Below are positions 55,653 to 64,000 of a stretch of 64,000 nt of DNA, in pieces. The DNA is taken from assembly GCA_016617855.1 (NCBI GenBank), contig JAECUM010004416.1, forward strand, positions 18,901-82,900, written 5' to 3'. Position 1 is the first letter of the stretch. The number at the start of each line of letters is the position of its first letter. Below the pieces are notes generated by a model. That model did not search any database, was not told the DNA's origin, and worked only from the letters and a program-made list of their open reading frames with translations. Made by a program: the position numbers and the translations under genes. The DNA comes from Megalonaias nervosa. Taxonomy: Eukaryota; Mollusca; Bivalvia; Unionida; Unionidae.

Positions 55653-57189
55653 AGCATAATGCCTGCTCTCGATTGAAAACTTCAACAGAAGTTTAGGCAT
55701 ATAGTACATTGGCTTTAAAAAGATTCATTCTAAGAGTTTTGTAATACTGACTGCTTTTTATAAGTAACATTTTAAAATTTTAGTTACATGGACAGGTAAT
55801 ATTTCAGTGTTGAATATTAAAAAATAGTTGCAACAAACAGAAATATTTGTGGAGTATTTAATTTTAATTTGTTGTGAGTAACAAAGTGCCATAAAATTTA
55901 ATTCATCCTGTAAAGTTTTTTTATTGAGATAGCTGTATTTGCCCTTTCTTTTCAATGGAAGAAAAATAGTTATTTTTTTTTTCCCCAAAACCTTAGGGAT
56001 GAGAACACTAAACCAAACAACTGTCAGAAAATGAAGGGTTAGGATGTGGTGAAGCAAGACTGACCTCTCTTTTTCTTTTTGGAGTTAGTTGATGCAATGT
56101 GTGCTACCATTTTCAAATGGAATGAGCAATTCACCAATCAGAGCTGGGGTTGTAATGAACCATTAATAAATATCATGCACTATTAGCATGACATGCAAGT
56201 ACTGATGCAGTGTCCTATTATTATAAATTCAAACATCACACTGATAGTGTACTGGTTGGTTTTTATTCACATTTAAAACATCATGGTCTCTCTCTCTCTC
56301 GGCAATGATGGGACTAACTAATATCATTGGTCTAAACTGAAAAGTAGTATGTTAATTCAACCAATTACAATGGAATTTAAATCTAAATGTTAGGCACACG
56401 TACAGATAAATTTGATGTGAATTCAGTAGTCTAGTAAATCAATATTTCATTTGCAGGGAAGAATTACTGATAGTCTTTAGATAATGCTGCTAATGCATTC
56501 CCAATATACGTTTTTAGAAAGCATTTCGTGATTAAGATGTGGCATAAATAATGCAACTTATAAAGTACCAATTATCTTAAACTGAGAAGTCATGCTCTGG
56601 CTTCCTTAGAACAGATTGAAATGATTTTCCACATTTAATGAAGTGATATTTGGAATTCCAGTTTATGCATATCAGATTTATCACTTTATTTACTGGAAAA
56701 CTAATAACTTCTAACTGGAACTTCTTGCTGCAGCTGATGAGTTATCTTTTATCCTTCCAGCTGACTGATATTAAGTTTACAAAATGCAACTATACAGAAT
56801 ATAAAACTAATGAAATCTTGATTTTTATACATTTTTCCAACAAAATATTCAAGTAAAACTACGGTTGATAATCTTAAAACATCAACTAGTAAGAGTCTTG
56901 TAGGCATGCTTTTGTTTTTCAAAATACTGGACAATGTATTAAATTAAACATCAACTAGTAACAGTCTGGTAGGCATGCTTTTGTTTTTTAATGTATTAAA
57001 TTAAACTGCCTTTCTGTTTCCTAATTAAAATTGTCACCATCTTATTTAGTGTGTCCCAAAATAAGGGTTAGAAATAAATTTACCTACCATGACTGGGTGA
57101 AAATTTAGAATGCATACAAAATTATTCAGTGAAAAAATTTAGGTGTTAAGGTGAACAGCGTGCCCCACAAAATGATCTATTTACTCCCA
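55653..57189. other. Nucleoporin intron
   Basis: AT-rich. A short direct duplication is at 56878-56995 (AACATCAACTAGTAA, GGCATGCTTTTGTTTTT). A CTCTCT run is at 56287. No exon seen. Confidence 0.35.
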
Positions 57190-58850
57190 AACCTCTAAAT
57201 GATGTCCAATTGGGTCTGAGGTTGCTCACCTGGCTGACATCTAGCCGAGAAATAAGCCTTAGTATAACACTTGCTGATAGCCATTTTGATATCTGATCAG
57301 CATCATCTGAAAAATTTTTAATCGCTCAACTGCAGGATGCTTTTTGTGAAATTTGGTCAACTTGGTTTTTTTTTGAGAAATCATTTAAAGAGTTTTTTAC
57401 TTTCAGTAACAGTAGCAATATCTACTTGGTGACTGGTATCATTTGCACAAATCTGACAGGCCTTTATGCCAGAATAATTTATGCATAATTTGGTCAAACT
57501 TTGTTTGGCTATTTTTGATAAGATATTTAATTTTTTTTTTTAAATACTTTTAGTAGTAAGGGTCATATCTAATTCAGGATTGGCATAACTTTTATGAATT
57601 TTTCAGTGGTCATCATCCTGTCAAATTTTATCCAAATCTTTTTGGAACTTTTTCACTTTCTGTCAACTTAGGTTAAATTCTGTTTTGCAGGTTCAGTGAG
57701 GCTCTTATAAAGGTTTGTCAAGTTTTAGTGTCTGCAGTCACATCTGCTGATGGATCAGCATTTAAATAAATGTGAAAGATCTGAATGTGACGATGGCTTC
57801 TTTCAAATCAGCTCAAATTTTATTTAAGTCTAAGAAGAAGTCATATAAAAGTTTTTCTATTTTTTTGTAACTCTAGCCAAATATGATGTCAGATTTTGAT
57901 GTCAGATTGCCATTGTTTGTGAAAAAAAATATGAAAGCCCTTCATGCCATGAATCTGTGTCAAATCTGATCAAATTCTGTTAAACATACCTTGAGAAAAC
58001 GATTTTAAAGGTTTTCTATTTTTAGAAAGCATGTCCATTTTTGAAAATGGATCAGCATCATTTGTATAAACTTAAATGGCACTGCAACGAAGATGTTTTC
58101 TTTAAAATTTGGTTAAATTCTGTTGATTAGTTGTAAAAGTTTTTACATTTTTTAGTAACACTGGCCATACTTGAAAGCTGATCAACATAATTTGTACAAC
58201 AACTGAAAGGCTCTTATGCCAGGATGCTCTGTCAAGTGTGGTTGAAATTGCGCTTGCACTTTAGTCCACTTGGCCACCAGGGGTCCCAAATTCAAATGTA
58301 AAGATAAAATAACACAAAAATATTTTCAGTATGAAAACAGGCCAAGAACACTTCATTTTGAATTTATGTTCTGCATAATAATTTTTACAATGGCTACTGG
58401 AGACTAGTGAAAGTAGAGTTGAGCTACATAATTGTTGATTATGATCTGGTTAGTAAATGTGACTATTTTATTTGATGGTGGTTGTATAAACTAAAAAAAA
58501 GCCTTTCAAGCCAGATTCTGTACTGCAGTTTTTGAGAAGTTATTCAAAAGGATTTTAGCGCTTTATATCTGGTGTGGATCTGCATCATTGGTACAAATTT
58601 TAAAGTCCTTATTGCCAGGATGACTTCTGTTGAAGTTGGGTCAAATTAAGCAGTTTTATGTAAATCATTTAAGCGTGTTTCTATTTTAAGTAATGCTGGC
58701 CATAACTGATGATGGAATTGCATTGTTCTATTTTAAGTAATGCTGGCCATAACTGATGATGGAATTGCACTGTTTGTGCAAATCTGAATGGCCTTCATGC
58801 AAGAATCTTCCTACTAAGTTTGGCTGAAATTGGTTGAGTTGTTTCTTTTA
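57190..58850. repeat. Degenerate tandem repeat, about 130-180-bp units
   Basis: Roughly ten old units sharing GGATCAGCATCATTTGTA, CTTCATGCCAGGATG, CAAATTTGGTCAAATT and GTTTTTCTATTTT phrases. Two adjacent 50-bp blocks near 58680-58765 are almost identical. Divergence is high and it is non-coding. Confidence 0.65.
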
Positions 58851-59204
58851 AGAAGTTGAAAACAGCAACAGATGATGAACAACCAGTGGCTTTTGCACAC
58901 CAAATGTAGGACTGTATCAAAAGCCAAACCCCGCCAAAAGCCCCAAACATTACCTTGTGGTCTGGTCTCTCCATGCAATTAGCTGGAACATATACAGTCA
59001 GAGAATCCAATCTCTATAATAGGCTCAAGAAATGAGTTACAAAAAGTGATTTAAAAGTTTCACAGTCACTGAACAGTAATCACAAAGGGAGGTTATCAAT
59101 AAAGAAAGACATTAAAGCAGAAATTTGGTTATTAACTTAAAGGAAAGATGATTTTTGATCTTGTTGTTTCAGATAAGTTTTATCAACCACCCAACTGAAG
59201 CTTA
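58851..59204. other. Nucleoporin intron
   Basis: No feature recognised. A - strand frame at 58795-59010 appears to be chance. Confidence 0.3.
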
Positions 59205-59520
59205 TAAAGGCCAAACATCAAGTCTATAAAACCAATCAGGTATACAGGCCAAACATCAAGTCTATAAAACCAATCGGGTATACAGGCCTAACATCAAGTC
59301 CATAAAACCAATCGGGTATAAAGGCCTAACATCAAGTCCATAAAACCAATCGGATATAAAGGCCTAACATCAAGTCCATCAAAACAATCAGGAACACAGG
59401 CCTAACATCAAGTCTATCAAACCAATCAGGTATACAGGCCTAACAACAAATCCATCAACCAATCAGGTATACAGGCCTAACATCAAGTCCATCAAACCAA
59501 TCAGGCTATACCTGACCAAT
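59205..59520. repeat. 38-bp minisatellite (eight copies)
   Basis: Units with GGCCTAACATCAAGTCCAT and AAACCAATCGGGTATA. The last copy fades into CTGACCAATCAAAGGG. Confidence 0.85.
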
Positions 59521-59705
59521 CAAAGGGTTTTTGCTTTTCCATAGTCTCAGTTCATCTCTTTTTAAAACCCTCAACTTTGTCTTCAGCATGACAGTCACCT
59601 GGACAGACAGATGGAAGGAAATGCATTTTCTGTCACATGAATAAAAGGGACAAAAGAAATAGAACTGTGCTCATCCACAGAAACCAATATTCACTGTATA
59701 CTTAC

Positions 59706-59890
59706 CACTACCACCTTGTGATCCAAACCCAGTACTGGACTGGCCAAACCCTGGACTTCCAAATGCAGGACTACCAAAGCTTGGTGCATTACCAAATCCT
59801 GTCCCTCCAGACTGACCAATACCACCAAAAGATGGTAGATCAGATGCTTGAGCTAGGCTGCCAAAGGTGGGACTGCCACTACTGGCAAAG
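59706..59890 (-). CDS. NUP214: NUP214-like FG-repeat nucleoporin, exon
   Basis: On the - strand an acceptor ATTTCAG and a donor GTAAGTATA frame 185 bases. They encode a run of FG repeats: SPTFGSLAQ, SFGGIG, GFGNAPSFG, SPAFG, SPGFGQ, STGFGSQGG. Such unfolded Phe-Gly segments line the nuclear pore channel and bind transport receptors. The SPTFGSLA phrase and the Ser-Pro-Ala-Phe-Gly runs suggest NUP214; other FG nucleoporins cannot be excluded. Phase out (1 base) fits the microexon 4.7 kb downstream. Upstream exons must lie beyond the satellite, outside the window. Confidence 0.65.
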
Positions 59891-59951
59891 CTGAAATAGT
59901 AAATAATTTCATATTCATGTGTGTCGGTGATTAATCATACTTGTTGAGAAT

Positions 59952-60345
59952 ACAGTGGCCCCTCTCTTATGAGGCCCCATCTCATGAGAGGCATTTTGTC
60001 CTGCACACAACTATGACATTTTTACCATCTCTCCCTGCTGTAACCACTGTCATGAGGCCTCCCTCTCATGAAAAGCTACTGCACACAACTAGTACATTCT
60101 TACCATCTCCCCCTGCTGTAACTGCTGTTAATGAGTCTCCCTCAAGAAAGGTCACTTGCCCTGCACACAACTAGTACATTCTTACCATCTCCCCCTGCTG
60201 CAACTGCTGTTAATAAGGCCCCCTGTCAACAAAGGCCACTTGCCCAGCACACAACTAGAACATTTTTACCATCTCCCCCTGCTGCAACTGCTGTAAATGA
60301 GGCCCCCTCTCATGAGGCATCTTGTCCTGAACACAACTAGTACAT
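59952..60345. repeat. 82-84-bp minisatellite (about five copies)
   Basis: Units with GCACACAACTAGTACATT, TACCATCTCCCCCTGCTG and TCATGAGGC. Open on + in one frame by chance (59941-60340). Confidence 0.8.
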
Positions 60346-60404
60346 TTTACTATTTCATCCTGCTGTAGCCACTGTTATGATGCTATCCTGTTACTACAGA
60401 ATCA

Positions 60405-60730
60405 AACCGCTCCGGTGGCCTAGTGGTTAGAGCGTCTGCCTCGGATGCAGGAGGTCGTGGGTTCGAACCCCAGCCGAGTCATACCAAAGACTAAAAAATG
60501 GTACTAACAGCTGCCTCGCTTGGCACTCAGCATTAAGAGGTTAGTGTTAGGACTGGTCGGCCTGGTTTCAGGATAATGTGACTGGGTGGGATATCATGCC
60601 ACAGGTCTGCGGCATGATGCCCTAGTGTTAGACATCACTATAAACTGTCACACTGAAGACATCGTAGCGATATGACCGAAAAACTGTTAAAGCTACGTTA
60701 AAAGTCTAAATCACACACACACACACACAC
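60405..60730 (+). mobile_element. tRNA-derived SINE, family 1, + strand copy
   Basis: The tRNA-like head at 60408-60480 has A-box GTGGCCTAGTGG, a 7-nt anticodon loop CTCGGAT and B-box GGTTCGAACCC. The body runs to about 60705 and ends in (CA)n. It is the best-kept copy; the reverse copy is at 32188-32492. Confidence 0.85.
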
Positions 60731-60877
60731 CACAGAATCAGTCATCCCACAATGGTAGAATGTATTACAAAAGTTTCAAACTTTTATGTTACAACTGAAT
60801 CGGATTTGAAATTACAGTATAGATCAAGTAATTTGTCATTAAGCAGCCACCACCTCAGTTCAGAATGCACCCTCTCA

Positions 60878-63800
60878 CCTTTAAAGCCAGACAATACAAA
60901 ACTAGGGCTCTGTATCCATCACTTTGAAAGCCAGACAATACAAAACTAGGGCCCTATATCCATCATCCTGAAAGCCAGACAATACAAAACTAGGGCTCTA
61001 TATCCATCACCTTGAAAGCCAGACAATACAAAACTAGGGCTCTATATCCATCATCCTGAAAGCCAGACAATACAACACTAGGGCTCTGGATCCATCACCT
61101 TGAATCCAGACAATACAAAACTAGGGCTCTATATCCATCACCTTGAAAGCCAGACAATACAAAACTAGGGCTCCATTCCATCACCTTGAATGCCAGAAAA
61201 TACAAAACTAGGGTTCTATATCCATCACCTTGAAAGCCAGACAATACAAAACTAGGGCTCTGGATCCATCGTCCTGAAAGCCAGACAATACAAAACTAGG
61301 GCTCTGTATCCATCACCTTGAAAGCCAGACAATACAAAACTAGGGCTCTATATCCATCACCTTGAAAGCCAGACAATATGAAACTAGGGCTCTGGATCCA
61401 TCGTCCTGAAAGCCAGACAATACAAAACTAGGGCTCTGTATCCATCACCTTGAAAGCCAGACAATACAAAACTAGGGCTCTATATCCATCACCTTGAAAG
61501 CCAGACAATACAAAACTAGGGCTGCCAGACAATACTATATCCATCACCTTGAAAGCCAGACAATACAAAACTAGGGCTCTGGATCCATCGTCCTGAAAGC
61601 CAGACAATACAAAACTAGGGCTCTGTATCCATCACCTTGAAAGCCAGACAATACAAAACTAGGGCTCTATATCCATCACCTTGAAAGCCAGACAATACAA
61701 AACTAGGGCTCTGGATCCATCGTCCTGAAAGCCAGACAATACAAAACTAGGGCTCTATATCCATCACCTTGAAAGCCAGACAATACAAAACTAGGGCTCT
61801 GTATACGTCACCTTGAAAGCCAGACAATACAAAACTTGGGCTCTATATCCATCACCTTGAAAACCAGACAATGCAAAAGTAGGGCTCTGTATACGTCACC
61901 TTGAAAGCCAGACAATACAAAACTAGGGCTCTGTATACGTTACCTTGAAAGCCAGACAATACAAAACTAGGGCTCTGTATACGTCACCTTGAAAGCCAGA
62001 CAATACAAAACTAGGGCTCTATATCCATCACCTTGAAAGCCAGACAATACAAAACCAGGGCTCTATATCCATCACCTTGAAAACCAGACAATACAAAACG
62101 AGGGCTCTATATCCATCACCTTGAAAGCCAGACAATACAAAACTAGGGCTCTATATCCATCACCTTGAAAGCCAGACAATACAAAACTAGGGCTCTATAT
62201 CCATCACCTTGAAAGCCAGACAATACAAAACTAGGGCTCTGTATACGTCACCTTGAAAGCCAAACAATACAAAACTAGGGCTCTGGAACCGTCACCTTGA
62301 AAGCCAGACAATACAAAACTAGGGCTCTATATCCATCACCTTGAAAGCCAGACAATACAAAACTAGGGCTCTATATCCATCACCCTGGAAGCCAGACAAT
62401 ACAAAACTAGGGCTCTATATTCATTACCCTGAAAGCCAGACAATACAAAACTAGGGCTCTATATCCATCACCTTGAAAGCCAGACAATACAAAACTAGGG
62501 CTCTATATCCATCATCCTGAAAGCCAGACAATACAACACTAGGGCTCTGGATCCATCACCTTGAATCCAGACAATACAAAACTAGGGCTCTATATCCATC
62601 ACCTTGAAAGCCAGACAATACAAAACTAGGGCTCCATTCCATCACCTTGAATGCCAGAAAATACAAAACTAGGGTTCTATATCCATCACCTTGAAAGCCA
62701 GACAATACAAAACTAGGGCTCTGGATCCATCGTCCTGAAAGCCAGACAATACAAAACTAGGGCTCTGTATCCATCACCTTGAAAGCCAGACAATACAAAA
62801 CTAGGGCTCTATATCCATCACCTTGAAAGCCAGACAATATGAAACTAGGGCTCTGGATCCATCGTCCTGAAAGCCAGACAATACAAAACTAGGGCTCTGT
62901 ATCCATCACCTTGAAAGCCAGACAATACAAAACAAGGGCTCTGTATACGTCACCTTGAAAGCCAGACAATACAAAACTTGGGCTCTATATCCATCACCTT
63001 GAAAGCCAGACAATGCAAAAGTAGGGCTCTGTATACGTCACCTTGAAAGCCAGACAATACAAAACTAGGGCTCTGTATACGTTACCTTGAAAGCCAGACA
63101 ATACAAAACTAGGGCTCTGTATACGTCACCTTGAAAGCCAGACAATACAAAACTAGGGCTCTATATCCATCACCTTGAAAGCCAGACAATACAAAACCAG
63201 GGCTCTATATCCATCACCTTGAAAACCAGACAATACAAAACTAGGGCTCTATATCCATCACCTTGAAAGCCAGACAATACAAAACTAGGGCTCTATATCC
63301 ATCACCTTGAAAGCCAGACAATACAAAACTAGGGCTCTATATCCATCACCTTGAAAGCCAGACAATACAAAACTAGGGCTCTGTATACGTCACCTTGAAA
63401 GCCAAACAATACAAAACTAGGGCTCTGGAACCGTCACCTTGAAAGCCAGACAATACAAAACTAGGGCTCTATATCCATCACCTTGAAAGCCAGACAATAC
63501 AAAACTAGGGCTCTATATCCATCACCCTGAAAGCCAGACAATACAAAACTAGGGCTCTATATCCATCACCCTGAAAGCCAGACAATACAAAACTAGGGCT
63601 CTATATCCATCATCCTGAAAGCCAGACAATACAAAACCAGGGCTCTACATCCATCATCCTGAAAGCCAAACAATACAAAACTAGGGCTCTGTATCCATCA
63701 CCTTGAAAGCCAGACAATACAAAACTAGGGCTCTATATCCATCACCTTGAAAGCCAGACAATACAAAACTAGGGCTCTGGATCCATCGTCCTGAAAGCCA

Positions 63801-64000
63801 GACAATACAAAACTAGGGCTCTGTATCCATCACCTTGAAAGCCAGACAATACAAAACTAGGGCTCTGTATACGTCACCTTGAAAGCCAGACAATACAAAA
63901 CTAGGGCTCTATATCCATCACCTTGAAAGCCAGACAATACAAAACCAGGGCTCTATATCCATCACCTTGAAAACCAGACAATACAAAACGAGGGCTCTAT
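60878..64000. repeat. 44-bp satellite reaching the window end
   Basis: About 71 monomers of CCAGACAATACAAAACTAGG plus GCTCT and a CATCACCTTGAAAG part, with variants (CATCGTCCTG, ATACGTCACC, GGAACCGTC). A higher-order unit repeats at 1461 bp: the unique variants TACAACACTAGGG (61071 and 62532) and CAATATGAAACTAGGG (61374 and 62835) are spaced identically. A later marker (GGAACCGTC, 62286 and 63428) is 1142 bp apart, so the second unit lost about 319 bp. Confidence 0.9.

Noticed and set aside
60408..60480. A tRNA gene
   Set aside because: The tRNA-like head is followed by the same 230-bp body as at 32188-32492 and by a (CA)n tail, so it is a SINE, not a functional tRNA.
60878..64000. CRISPR-like array
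   Set aside because: The whole 44-bp unit is repeated without unique spacers, and the setting is an animal intron: this is satellite DNA.

Overview
The window is metazoan nuclear DNA from a TE-rich, AT-rich genome with long introns. A mollusc or another lophotrochozoan marine invertebrate is my best guess, but nothing here fixes the species. It holds two host genes, one decayed virus-like transposon with an unusual gene array beside it, several retroelements, tRNA-derived SINEs and large tandem-repeat arrays.

Positions 1-5690 carry a decayed Maverick/Polinton (adintovirus-like) block, all on the + strand: integrase with a C-terminal chromodomain, a small membrane protein, a penton-like minor capsid protein, a pVI/pX-like basic protein, the major capsid protein, a small Cys/His protein and an adenain-type protease. 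Most of these genes carry nonsense codons or frameshifts. DNA polymerase B and the packaging ATPase are not in the window.

Positions 5.8-10.1 kb are the most interesting part. At least four short + strand units (A-D) encode Lys/Glu-rich coiled-coil proteins. Each ends in the layout of an animal replication-dependent histone mRNA: a 16-nt stem-loop (6-bp stem, 4-nt loop), then 12-15 nt later a purine-rich element of the AAAAGAG type that would pair with U7 snRNA. Units A and B also share a TATA/leader promoter with fixed spacing. None of the products looks like a histone.

Positions 10665-42331 are a five-exon gene for 6-phosphogluconolactonase (PGLS, + strand, 242 aa). Every splice junction can be read and all phases agree. 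Its 18-kb first intron holds two degraded Ty3/Gypsy elements of the Gmr1 type (integrase upstream of reverse transcriptase), a solo LTR, pieces of a DIRS element, a fold-back inverted repeat and direct duplications. Later introns hold tandem repeats, SINEs, another DIRS relic and a tandem duplication of the end of exon 4.

Positions 42.3-64 kb hold a 2.85-kb satellite (57/65-bp monomers) and the last three exons of an FG-repeat nucleoporin on the - strand (NUP214-like, including a 22-nt microexon), convergent with PGLS. Its introns hold several minisatellites, two SINEs and a 3.1-kb satellite of 44-bp monomers that runs off the window end.
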